A stretch of DNA of 64,000 bases from Leuctra nigra (taxonomy: Eukaryota; Arthropoda; Insecta; Plecoptera; Leuctridae): contig OW203773.1 in assembly GCA_934045905.1 (NCBI GenBank), positions 19,207,246 to 19,271,245 on the forward strand. Direction: 5' to 3'. Both the position numbers and the translations under genes were made by a program. Below, one piece after another: positions 33,695 through 44,995 of this stretch. Positions within the stretch are counted from its first letter, which is position 1. Each line of letters starts with the position of its first letter. The notes under the pieces are model-generated. The model made no database searches. It had not been told where the DNA came from and was given only the letters and a program-made list of their open reading frames with translations.

Positions 33695-36600
33695 ATGAAG
33701 CTGTGTGTATTGTTGCTACCGGTGGTCCTGGGGACTGTGGCTATTGTTGCTGTGCCACTGAGCAAGCAGTCTAATATGTGGGAGAAGTCAGGGTACATAG
33801 AAGGAGACATCAAGATGGCGCCTGGACAGAAAAACGGTTACGCCGCTGATCTGAACCGGCGCTGGCCCAGTAGAAACGTACCGTATGTCATCTCAGGATC
33901 AGTCTGTAAGTACCGTGCGTTCTTACCACCAGCGCCACTAGCGACAGAAATCGGAAAATCTGTACGGTGAAGAATCTTCAATTTTATAATCTCTTCACAA
34001 ATTTATTTTAAAAGGGAATATTGCTTTCCCAAAGCAAATTTACACATATTAAAAAATAATTTAAATACTTAATAAATGTAAAAAAATACTTAAAAAATTT
34101 AAAAATTTAAGTGCAATACATTTTTATACGCAGAAAATATCAGTGGAAAAATAAATCAGAGACAATTTTCAATGAGGAAATTTCCTTTCTAAACTTCTAT
34201 TTCTCAGCCAGGATAAATTCCAGTAAACCGGACACACACTAAGCGGCTCATCCGATCTACCTGTAATTTTTATCACATGTGCACTTTTGACCCCCTCACT
34301 CTTATGAACACATTGTGTAATTGTTTGAAGATACAATACAGGAAAGATTTTTCCCAGATGGTGGCGATCGCACTACTATCGGCCAAACCATCGCCTGGTA
34401 CAACGCAAACACCTGTGTCAACATGGTTCCTCGGACCAATGAGAAGGACTACATCAACATCACCACCAGCTACGCCGGATGTTACTCGTTTCTAGGTCGC
34501 ATTGGAGGCGTAAGTGCAGTCCTCTTCTTCCTTTCGATGTTGCAAAACGTGAAGCTCTTTGTTATAAATATCTTTGTCTTCTTTTGTCATAAATATCACA
34601 CATAACCTATACCTTTTCATCATAGGGCGTATTCGGGGGGGGGGGGGGGCCAAGGGGGCCATGCCCCCCCCCCCCCCGAAATCAGGGTTTCATCTAATTA
34701 AGAAATAAGCACATTTAAAATAATATGTGAAATAAATGATTTCGTGGACGGTTTCGGAACATCGGAACACGTCACCACTGCCATGCAATTAAAATTGAGT
34801 TAAAAATCCAAAATCCAATTTTATTTTGTTATATTTTGTAATTTATAATACTTTAAAATAGTTATACACTGCGATTCAAAATTGCACCTAAATAAATGAC
34901 CTTGATCCAAAATTTTCTCGTGGACTGCGCCCCTGAACCCCTTGTTTTCCACTGTGATTTTTCAAAATATTAATAATGTCCGCCCCCCCCCCCCGAAATT
35001 TCATCCTGGATACGCCCTTGCTTTTCATTATTTTTTAGGAAGTTTTATTAATCCGAATTGCACAATTCTGCGAGTATTATCGACTCTTAACGTGTGCGAT
35101 TTCCAGTCGCAGAGTCTGAATCTGGGGTCTCCCAGCTGCGTGAAACACGCGACAATCGCCCACGAACTGTTGCATGCGTTTGGCTTCTATCACATGCACA
35201 ACTCTCCCAACAGAGATGACTACATCACCGTCACGAGTAAGCAGGAATCAGGATAATTACATTCAGATCTGTGAAGATATGTGAAGATCTAATAATTCAG
35301 CGCATAAGTACACCGTTGTCAAAGCTAGGTCAATAATAAATATAAAATAATAATAATAATAATACATAACATTAAAATAAATATATTGTAAAATAAAAAT
35401 AAATAGCTTATACAAATTCTAGAAATATTTTGACCGGACATCAACATTTTCTCTACGTCAAATGTATTTACTATTTAATGATTAGCCAATTTTTGTGAAA
35501 TTTCAGTTTTTTAGCATCGAGTTATTTTTTTATAAATTTGTTTCATTAGAGGAGGATTTGCTGCTTTATTCTGGTATCCCATTCAAATTTTAAGTAAGTT
35601 TAAAGATTTTTAACACATTTGACAGACCACAGTTCAATTTTATAATAACGCCAGTTTGGTTACTATATTAGTGTGCTTGCGATGTTGAAAAATTACATTA
35701 AATGATATTTCTAAAAGAGTAGTAGAGCTAGTCTATTCCTGATACGTCCAATTGGAGGTTGTGTATTGAGTTAGGTTGCAGGATAAGGGGCAGGTCCCCA
35801 TGGTCTGTCCGAAATAAATACTTAAAGAAACATGACATTATATTTACTACCATCTTTGTCAGCTCACTGTGCTACCGGTATCTTTTAACTATAGCATTGT
35901 CGGTGAATGTAATTGAATTGTAATTGAATAATTGAATCCATTGACTGATAGGTAAATATATTACGTGTCTTCGAGACATCCTATCCATTGATATAATTTT
36001 GACACAACACAGCTCTCAATTGGGGAGTATGAAGATGCAAATATTTTTGTAACTTTTATTCTTGTTTTATTACATGTATACTTGTCTATACATCTAGGCT
36101 GCGTTTCACCAAGATTCTAAGCCCAGTTTAGAGGCGGTAAACCTGGTTTAGAGGCATCTAAACCAGGTTTACCGCCTCTAACCCGGGTTTAGAATCTTGG
36201 AGAAACGCAGCCCTAATGATCCATATTCGATTCAAAAATTATTTTTTAAAGCAATTTTCAATTTGTAGTGTTCAAACATAGGGAAGTTTTGTAAACTTCA
36301 AATCTTTGCTGCTATTTATCTTACAATGTACGTTTTTTAAACTATAGGTACCGTTTAAATAAAAACTAACCAATGGATACCCTTGATTCTACTGTGCATG
36401 TTTAATTAAGTATACCAAATCGGTGCCAAAAATTAAATTATTTACATAAAGTCGCAATATCAAAAAAAGTACAGACTACCTATTTAGTTTTAGAAATTTT
36501 TGTTATAATAATAATAATAAAAATTGTGTCCCACTAACTACAGAAAACAATTATTACCACAGATTTAAAATATGATATTATTATCTTTTAAACTGCCTGA

Positions 36601-37994
36601 GATAATGATATCAAAAAATTGCTAATTTTAAATCTTTCTTTACAGACTCCCCTTAAGATCCATGTAATGCAATGATTTGGACGAGTGAATTTGAAAACTG
36701 TATTACTTCTCTAACGAGTTGTGCATTGAAGGTTATTATGTCTTTTAGTTCCCTTTGGAAAGCAAAAGGAGTACGTGACCGACAACTTCGGCGTGCCCTA
36801 TGATTATGGCAGCATATTGCACCCTGGACCATACCTACTATCTTTTGACGGCCAGCCCACCATTATTCCTCATGTAAGTAACAAATCGTTATTCAAATGA
36901 TGAGCTAAGGTTTAAAGTTTTAAGTAGACCCTTTAATATCCAAGAGTGTGCGATTTTGAAGCTTTTTGGAGGTACTATTTTGGATACGATTAAGGACGAA
37001 ATGGGTTGACGAAATCTTTTGAAATTTTAATTAAGTATGATTAGCTTAACGACAAACTTAGGGTTATCACTTGGTAAATTTTTAACTTTTTGCTTAGTAA
37101 CTTAGTAATAATTAGTTGTTGTTATTGAAAAAATAACAATTTTCTTGTATCGCTGGATGCCGCATAATATACAGTCTGTTTTTTTACTGTATGAACTCTC
37201 ACCAGATGGAGCCACAGTCAGTTGTTCTGCTAGGCCGAGAAAGACTTCATTGCGCGCTCACCTTGCGATGTTGTCTTTCTCGGCCTTACAGAACAACTGA
37301 CTGTGGCACGGTATGTAGAGAGTTCAAACATAGGAAAAACGAACTGTAATATAATTTAAAAACTGTGCCAAGTAACAATTCCCCAAGCTCATCCTTGAAC
37401 AACACAATTGTAATATTTGATCAGTAGGTTCATGTGTTTGGTCTCCTATCGTATAGTTTTGCGCGGTTTTGTTGAATAACGGCTCCTAACAAGGCACGAA
37501 GCAAAAATGAAAATGTGCTACTAATATACAATCAGACTGATCATGTGAACTTCCTATCAAAGTTACACCCTGCACTTATGAAACATTTTTCTCTGTCAAT
37601 TATTATGCTTAATTTTTCAGTGTAAAGAAATAATTGTACTTCATTCGTAAAACTAATACATATCCATTATCAAAATATATCACAAAAATACAAATTATAT
37701 CAAAATGTTAGATTCTGCTATTCATCTTCTGAAAACACAAAATTATAAGTAAATCAGTATACGATAATTATTAAATCATTCAAACCGCAACTATTATTCC
37801 AGAACTGATTCAGTTTTAGAATGTAACCACACAGAGCTCATTCAAATTCCATTAACATATTTATTAAAAAGTCTCTAATCTTTAAATCAACATCCCAAAA
37901 TTTTTGTTCTCAGGATCCTAAAGCAGTCATCGGAGAAGCTAAAACTCTTAGCTATCTGGACATTCTGAAACTGAACCGAATGTTCGGCTGTTGA
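33695..37994 (+). CDS. Astacin-like protein with altered Met-turn, 232 aa
   Basis: Exons 33695-33905, 34358-34509, 35107-35236, 36749-36873, 37914-37994 (211+152+130+125+81 = 699 bp), GT-AG, phases 1,0,1,0, open throughout. Signal peptide about residues 1-20 (MKLCVLLLPVVLGTVAIVAV), Asp-switch EGDI, zinc helix [11 protein letters not shown] at 140-150, cysteines NTC, AGC, PSC and MFGC. Exon 3 ends 18 bp early, so the usual WENIQA segment is missing. Exon 4 is 9 bp short, and the SVMHY Met-turn has become SILHP: Met to Leu188 and Tyr to Pro190. In astacins this tyrosine is a zinc ligand and helps hold the transition state, so activity is doubtful (inference). The intact frame argues against a dead gene. 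The exon 2 acceptor was chosen at 34357 (TTTTTCCCAG) because it gives the family length. Poly(A) signal 38049-38054. Confidence 0.87.
34625..35021. mobile_element. G/C-tract element with inverted ends in intron 2
   Basis: Left end agggcgtattc followed by a G run, right end a C run then ggatacgccct. The G/C runs (about 34636-34680 and 34982-34994) fold on each other. A non-autonomous DNA element is likely. Confidence 0.55.
35237..36748. other. Intron 3 of the 33.7-kb astacin
   Basis: Holds TAA simple repeats at about 35345-35364 and 36507-36522 and the hairpin at 36097-36212. Nothing else recognised. Confidence 0.45.
36097..36212. mobile_element. 116-bp hairpin MITE
   Basis: Arms ggctgcgtttcaccaagatt and aatcttggagaaacgcagcc pair for about 56 bp around a ggca loop. 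CTA flanks both ends (36094-36096 and 36213-36215), a 3-bp target duplication as in PIF/Harbinger MITEs. Confidence 0.75.
36940..37140 (-). mobile_element. Partial copy of the ~500-bp dispersed element
   Basis: Contains ttggatacgattaaggacga and gttgacgaaat, matching the reverse complement of the 24153-24650 element. A further piece lies at 37480-37615, on the other side of the 173-bp hairpin MITE. Confidence 0.55.
37173..37345. mobile_element. 173-bp hairpin MITE, copy 2
   Basis: Reverse-oriented copy of 21091-21263, in intron 4 of the 33.7-kb astacin. The arms share agtcagttgttctg and gaacaactgactgtggc. Confidence 0.8.
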
Positions 37995-38048
37995 ACATCA
38001 GTCAACCACTGTCAAACTTTATGACGAACCTTGCTGTCAATAGCTATC

Positions 38049-38054
38049 AATAAA
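38049..38054 (+). promoter_or_regulatory. Poly(A) signal of the 33.7-kb astacin
   Basis: AATAAA in atcaataaatacagaatag, repeated after the orphan exon (40292-40297). Confidence 0.65.
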
Positions 38055-38369
38055 TACAGAATAGATTGCAAAATACTACAGAGAGTTCACTCAATACGTG
38101 TCAAAATGTTTTTTCTGTGATCATTTACCTTATCCAAACTCCAGAATCCAGAATAATGCTCTTGAGATCTTCGAGGTAAAATATAAAATACTAATCAATA
38201 AGTTGCATTATTTTGAAACCTATGTATATGTAGTAATAAAAAAAAGAGGCCAGTCATAACATTAACAAAATTTAAATTACTAATGTGTCAATACATTTGT
38301 CACAAAACCATCAAAATGAACCATTGTGATGGATTGATTGATTCATCAAAAAAGTATTCCCTATGGTTT

Positions 38370-38945
38370 ACTGAGATCCGGAAGGAACGCAGGAAACGAA
38401 CCGTATCGCCAAGTGGAGAGCTGTACAATCCTAACAACCCATGCGAAGGAAGAACTGGCGCCGGGTGCGAGAATTTTTCTGGCAAAGACGTCGTAAATGG
38501 GAGAAAAAATTATTTTTATAAAATTCCAGTTTTAACATTTGTGAAGTGAAGTAAATGGTTGATCCAACTAGATTATGTTTTCAAATGTCATTCACGATAG
38601 TTCTGGGATGAAATTGGGGTCGTGAAAACCCCCTAGAGTAAAAGTTTTCGATTTTTTTAATTCAAAATAGAGCATAGTTACTTTTAATATATCCTTCATT
38701 TTATTGATGTAATATCCGTCAGAACACATTAAGTGTCCTACACTTCTAAATCAGAGTTCTATTTGTATAAATAAGTAAGTTGTTAGAGTTTTTGTCACAG
38801 TCAATTCACGTCCCATTTACGAAGTATTTTCCAGAAAAATTCTCGCGCCCCGCGAAGTGATCTGCCCCATGCAGTGTGGAGAACGCTGAACCGCATGAGA
38901 TGCAGGACAAACCTGTAGAAGTGGGGATCTCATCATGCCAGAGTG
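38370..38945. repeat. Duplicated 3' flank, copy 2
   Basis: 38375-38480 and 38860-38940 match 41868-41955 and 41950-42020 respectively (catgcagtgtggaga, aaacctgtagaagtgggga). Copy 2 carries about 380 extra bases between the two blocks. Confidence 0.65.
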
Positions 38946-39012
38946 TCTGGATCCATATTCTTTAACTTTTAAATTCCCGATTATGATCGAATTCGATTCT
39001 ATGAAATGTTAA

Positions 39013-39470
39013 GGGAGGATGCCCAAGAAGAGCTCTCCGATAGATATTTGAATTAATATGCTTATTTAATAGATAATTTCCTTGTGCACCATATAAACGC
39101 AAGAAAAAGTGGGGTATAGCCGAACTAATTTCCACGATATATCACTTTATAAATTTGAGTTAGCCCTATATTTAACATGGTAAGTCGAAAAAACACGATA
39201 ATTTTCCTAGTAAATATTAGATTTAAACTATTTTCCACCGATAGATTTTTTCCAAAAACTAATATTATGTGTATTAGACATAGAGGTATTTATTAAGATT
39301 TTTATATATACACCCAGCCGTACGTTTTTAAAAGTTAGGCGCCAAATTCTAAATAATTTTCCCATACCTCCTGTGTTAAAATTTCTTAATCTTCCGAAGA
39401 CATCATATTGAAAACTCAATATAATATAAAGCCAATCCGAGTTTTTCGAATACCGTTTTATCATTTGTTG
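39013..39470 (-). mobile_element. Truncated piggyBac-like element
   Basis: Reverse complement of much of 43614-44154. It begins at TTAA (39009-39012) with gggaggatgcccaag, but the other end is missing. Confidence 0.65.
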
Positions 39471-39789
39471 AGTGTACGATCAATCAACGAGAAATGTTTA
39501 TAACATATCTGTCTCTCATAATATTTACCTTGGATAAAAGTTGAGTCAAATGTTGACATAAACTATTATATTTTTGCTTTAATGTATGCAACAAAATGTA
39601 TGTTGCATGCAAATGTATGAAACAAAACAACCACAAACCACAAACCAAAATGCATATTACATTTCGTACAACTGTTAAGAAATAAATTCCTAACATTTCC
39701 AATTTTTTACCTATATATACCTCAAATTAGTTCATAAATAGTTTAGGAATTAAAATATACCCCATTATCCATTCAATAGGGTTGAATTT

Positions 39790-40020
39790 AAAAACTCGAA
39801 ATAAATATGTTATTTTTTTTTATTATTTGAGATTAAACATATACAAATATTAAGTACTTTGCCCTGCTAAGCTACAAAATAAATTAAGCTTATCAGCAGG
39901 AGTACTACACAATACACAATACACATAAAACATACATCAAATCATCAAACTCATAATAAAACTAAAACTAAACTAAACTAAACTAAAAATGTAATGTTAA
40001 TCAACCTTGAAACAATTCCT
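39790..40020 (-). mobile_element. LINE-like 3' UTR fragment with hairpin
   Basis: A hairpin region (ttgccctgct ... agcagg, about 39861-39900) is followed by cacaatacacaatacacat. This resembles the 3' UTR layout of the LINE tail at 13075-13260. No coding part is seen. Confidence 0.35.
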
Positions 40021-40159
40021 TAATGTTTCACAAAGTTACTTTTAATAATTTTTTTATTGGTGTAAGCCATGTTAATGGTTTACAGAATAGAATCCCTGGT
40101 CGAGAATGTTGTTCACACCCTCAATGTTCAACAAATTTAAAATAAGTTATTGTTTTCAG

Positions 40160-40240
40160 GATCCGAACGCAGTCATCGGATCCGCTCCAACTCTGAGCAG
40201 TCTGGACATTCTAAAACTGAACCGAATGTTCGGTTGTTAA
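40160..40240 (+). pseudogene. Orphan duplicate of the terminal astacin exon
   Basis: An 81-bp exon after acceptor TTGTTTTCAG, reading DPNAVIGSAPTL ... KLNRMFGC and TAA. It is 2.2 kb downstream of the equivalent exon at 37914-37994, with a homologous 3' UTR and its own AATAAA (40292-40297). No exons 1-4 lie between. Either it is the remnant of a fourth plus-strand gene cut down by unequal crossing-over, or an alternative last exon of the 33.7-kb gene; phase 0 makes the latter possible. Confidence 0.75.
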
Positions 40241-40429
40241 AGTCAACATCACTTTCAAACTTTATGACGAATCTTGCTGACAATACCTATCAATAAATAC
40301 AGAATAGACTGCACTATACTACAGGGTGCTACCTTAATATGTGTATATATGTGATCATTTACAATCACCTAATCCAAACTCCTGAATCCATATTAATGTT
40401 CTTGAGGTTCGAGGTAAAAGCTCGTCCAT

Positions 40430-40945
40430 AAGCGGCCGTTTTGGTAACTTGAGAGAGAAAATTTTTATCATAAGTAGGTGTAACTTTGATAGGATGTTCA
40501 CATAATAAGTCTGATTGTATATTAGTAGCACGTTTTCATTTTTGCTTCGTGCATTGTTAATTAGGCGCCGGATATTCAACAAAACCACGCAAAGCTATGA
40601 AATTTCCGATAGGATTGGAGACCAAACTTGTTAACCAATTGATCTCAGATTTTAATCATAGTTAGATAAAAGACTAACTTAGGGCACACCTGACACATTT
40701 TTTTAATTAAATTCCATGCGTCATCCAGAGAGAGAAGAAATAGACCATCTTTTACCACAAATCAACTTATTATTACTGATTACCAAACCAAAAAAAAATA
40801 TCTACGAAGTGGGAAACCTAAGTCTGTATTTTATCAAATCACGATTTAAATTTCAAATCATTTCATCAACCGATTTTGTCTCCAATCGTATTCAAAAAAA
40901 GTGCCTGCAACAAGCGGAAAAATCGCTCGGGCTTGTACCACCTTA
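40430..40945. mobile_element. ~500-bp dispersed element, full copy 2
   Basis: Same order of blocks as 24153-24650 (gaaatttccgat, gtctccaatcgtatt, atcgctcgggcttgtaccac). Confidence 0.65.
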
Positions 40946-42698
40946 AGGCATTGTATTATCTCTACAAAATGAGAATTATTTATTTATTTTAAAACATATA
41001 TATCTTGTAATAAAAACATATGAGCAGTCATATCATGAACTAATACTGCTATACAGGGATAGATAACGCCGTATCAATTACATGCCAAACCACAGTCCCT
41101 ATCCGTGTCCTGTTTTCAAATAAAATTCACAGAAATAAAACATGGCCGACCACTAAAAGCCAAATATTATGAGTTTTCTTGTCAAGCTGACACAATGCCT
41201 ACACCAATATATTACCAAAACATGATGTATATAGGAGCGCCAATACAATATCGACTTAATTAAACCAGACAAACCTTAATAAACAGCTTATGTACAGTGA
41301 AGAACATGTCAACATGAAGGCGGGTTTTCAGATTCTTAAATATGAACGGAAAAATTGAATAGTTTCGTTCATTCTGATGTCTTGCTAATTTACATATTTA
41401 CTCTCTGCTTCATGGGCAATTAAATAAACACTGATTCTTCTTCTTTGGCGTGGGAGTATTCACAGTATTGTCAGTTATTTTACGGATGAAGAAACAATTA
41501 AAGAAAATCACAATGTATACGACAAATGCACGTAAAATATGTCAAAACATTTTTGTATCAGCTGTTTCAATGAAGTGATTTTCAGAAGGCTGTGGTTTAT
41601 ATTACTTTTACTGCATGCATGAAAACTGCATGAAAACGAAAGTAGAAGTGTTTAGAAGGCTAAGGTGAACCGGATAGTTCAAATAAAACGCGAAGTTATC
41701 TATCCCTGTATAGCAGTATTATCATGGTCATATTATTAACAAAATCTAAATTACAAACTAAAAAACTAAAAAACTCGTCTAAATTGTAAAACTTATTAGT
41801 CTTCAAAAAAACTCTTTATCCAATAAAATCATCCAATTGAATCGTCAAACCATTGATCCATCATAAAACCATAGAAGGAACGCAAGAATCGAACCGCATC
41901 GCCAAAGTAGAGAAGGTATCTGTATAATCCTGACATCCGAGCGGAGGAAGAAGCCCCATGCAGTGTGGAGAAAACTGAACCTCTGATGCAGGACAAACCT
42001 GTAGAAGTGGGGATTCCTGCCAGCCGAAACAGACATTTTGTTCGAGTGTGAGGGCCCGAGTAAATGTGTAAAGTGTGAGATAATTGGTCTTGATCATCAT
42101 GTAAAATTTAAACTTGATTGTAACATTTTTATTTTCTACAAATCGGAAGATTTTTTAAATTTTTACTTAGAAGATTTGGTAGACTTTGTATTTTTTTTAT
42201 AGATTTTATTTTAAACAAAAATTGGATTTGGAAAGAAATGGGTCTGCAGCACGTTGAGTTGGTCCTCACATGACAGTGTTCGAATATTCAGCTCGATCGG
42301 AGAAACGGTGCGTCCTGTAACGGTACAGACATAGGAACATAAACAAGAGGTTCATTTCAAAAGAGCGTAAAGGAGACGCTCTCCTCCCTCGCAAGTAAAC
42401 AAGCTCTTAAGATAAATACAAGGATTTACTACATTTCTAAAACTTATAACCCCCTTGATTACTTAACCTACGGCTGACGTGACTTAACCTGTTTTCATGA
42501 TGATGTTGCGCTTTTGAGATCAAAATTTAAAGATAAAAGTAGATAAGCACTTAGTCACTGACTATTGTTCTTTATACAGCGGATCACATAAATCATGTTA
42601 CTTAAAATGACATGGTATTATAACCAATGATTCACATAATTAATTTAAAACAACTATTCTACGTACTAATCTATTGATATAAATCAATAATAAAATAA
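40946..42698. other. Intergenic with a duplicated astacin 3' flank
   Basis: 41868-42020 is the third copy of the astacin 3' flank. The rest is AT-rich with no recognised gene. Confidence 0.45.
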
Positions 42699-43597
42699 TT
42701 GAGCGAGCGTAGCGAGCGTCACCACGGTACTCTTACGGCACATTCTCTGTGTGTTTTTTTTTTTTTTTGTGTTCACTGCCCAGGTCAAACGGCACAACCA
42801 ATCGATCTGAAATTTTGCACATACACTAACGTAATCTATGCGGTCCCTGGGATCGTTTTTGAACGGGCTCATGCGATTGGTTCAAATTTAAAAAAAAATA
42901 TCTTTCGATTGGTAGTTCCGATCAATTTGAAATTTTGACATGTCATGGCAACCAACATTGTACCCAATCTTACAAAGTTTCAGCCAAATCCTCCCATTGG
43001 TTAAAATTTAAAAAAATCTTTTATGTCCTTTTTAAAATTTAAACTTGAACCGTATGACTGATCAACTTAAAACTTTGCATGGTCATTGGGACTAACATTA
43101 TCTGCATTTTTGACAATTTTCAGACTAATCTATGTTTAAATCCAAAAGTTATTGACGTTTTACGGACATTTTGCGTGTTGGCTGTCAAATTTCTCGAAAA
43201 TGTTGATCACGGCTACTTCGACTCTTTATAGTTCCAAGGTAGTTAGAGTAGAAACTTTCAAACGTATGAAACTGATATGACCATTCAACAGATCGATCTA
43301 ATATTGTGTAAGTACACACAATAATATCATATGAGTGGTCCCAGATCTATTTTTTTAACAGATCCTGTGATTTTTGAATATTAACGAGGAACAGTTCAAT
43401 CAGAAAGGTTCAAAAGGTTCAAGCTTTGCATGGTTATTGGGACTAATGTTTTAGGACAATTTTGAGATTTTTATACTTGAGTCTGACGAAATTCAAGAAT
43501 TATTGGCTTTTAATGATATTTTCGATAGACATAATTTCGGTTCGAGGTGTTGCGCGTGTCCGTGCTCGCTCATCAACGCGTTACACAGAGCGTTTTC
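42699..43597. repeat. X repeat, copy 1
   Basis: Begins ttgagcgagcgtagcgagcg and ends shortly after gtgctcgctcatcaa, so its ends are roughly inverted. The interior is built of degenerate repeats around 'atctgaaattttgcacat' and 'attgggactaaca'. No coding capacity; probably a non-autonomous transposon. Confidence 0.75.
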
Positions 43598-43613
43598 CTA
43601 GTATTCGTATTAA

Positions 43614-44154
43614 GGAGGGATGCCCAAGTAGATTTTCCGAAAATATTTTTTGTTCAAATGTACGACTTTTATTAATTTTTTCAACATTTCAACTATATTT
43701 TTATGTAAAAGTTTCATCAAATGTCTTGTAACTTGCAACTCTCGAATTATATTGAGTTTTCAATATGATGTCTTCGGAAGATTAAGAAATTTTAACACAT
43801 GAGGTATAGGAAAATTATTTAGAATTTGGCGCCTAACTTTTAAAAACGTACGGCTAGGTGTATATATAAAAATCTTAATAAATACCTCTATGTCTAATAC
43901 ACATAATATTAGTTTTTGGAAAAAATCTATCGGTGGAAAATAGTTTAAATCTAATATTTACTAGGAAAATGACCGTGTTTTTTCGACTTACCATGTTAAA
44001 TATAGGGCAAACTCAAATTTATACAGTGATATCTTGGAAATTAGTTCGGCTACCCCACTTTTTCTTGCGTTTATATGGTGCACAAGGAAATTATCTATTA
44101 AATAAGCATATTAATTCAAATATCTATCGGAGACCTCTACTTGGGCATCCCCCC
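43614..44154. mobile_element. piggyBac-like MITE, unit 1
   Basis: Ends ggagggatgcccaagtag and ctacttgggcatcccccc, flanked by TTAA (43610-43613, 44155-44158). The short open frames within it are not genes. Second copy at 52780-53320; truncated inverted relative at 39013. Confidence 0.8.
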
Positions 44155-44211
44155 TTAAGGAGGATATGACAATTATTATATTTGTTGCACAGCAGAGTTA
44201 TGTATTGTAGG

Positions 44212-44813
44212 GTTGGCAAGCAATTGACCGGTCAAAATATTTCATTTGACCAGTCAAAAAACGGTCAAATTTGTAATTAGGTGCCTAAAGTATTGTACAT
44301 TCATTTGTAAGTTGGTAGGAATTATTTCCACCCTCAGAAAGTAGTGGAATATGAGAAATAGATCATTTTAAAGTCCATGCATTACAGGCAGGCAGGTGTT
44401 AGCATGAAGTTTGCGAAGTGAAGTAACAGACTCAGACTGACTGATCTGAATTCTGTGATGATAATTGTTTGTTCTTTAATCAAAGGCCACCCATAGAAAC
44501 AATATATACATCTTTTATTTTGACAATCATAATTCGGAAACTGATTCTTCTCCCGCTCCCGCTAGAAATTCAAATTTGCATTGCTTCCAACCTTACCTAC
44601 GTGAATTCAATTAACTAATTTAATTATTATTTATCCTATTTCATTTTCATGAGGTTAAAGCTAACTATAATATTCAATGATTTATTTTAATAGACTCTGC
44701 TAAAAGTCTTTGTGCAGCCCAAAAATGTCAAAATTAAGTGCTACAATGTCTATCTGCAAAAAAACATAATTTACCGGGGACACGGTCAATTGACCGGTCA
44801 AAATACCATCCCT
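44212..44813. mobile_element. hAT-like MITE, unit 1
   Basis: Starts tagggttggcaagcaattga and ends tgaccggtcaaaataccat plus ccctg, so TAGGGTTGG faces CAGGGATGG. Subterminal GACCGGTCAA palindromes occur near both ends. A second copy lies at +9166. The class is inferred from the ends; I did not find a clear 8-bp duplication. Confidence 0.55.
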
Positions 44814-44995
44814 GTTGAGTTTGACGTTGAGTAAGACGTTATTTTATATTTTACAAATATATTCGTATTATTATTATTATCGTTTTATTCACAGAAAGTA
44901 TGTTCATTTACAAAACTAACTGGTAGGTATTACATTGTTAATCCAAAAATAATCCATATTTTTTTAGGAAATAACATACATATTTAAACAGGAGG

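Noticed and set aside
34331..34509. Earlier acceptor for exon 2 of the 33.7-kb astacin
   Set aside because: It would add nine codons not found in paralogues. The AG at 34356-34357 has a better pyrimidine tract and gives the family length of 152 bp.
43462..44169. 89-aa and 78-aa plus-strand frames in each unit
   Set aside because: They lie in the X repeat and the piggyBac-like MITE, and their peptides show no family features.
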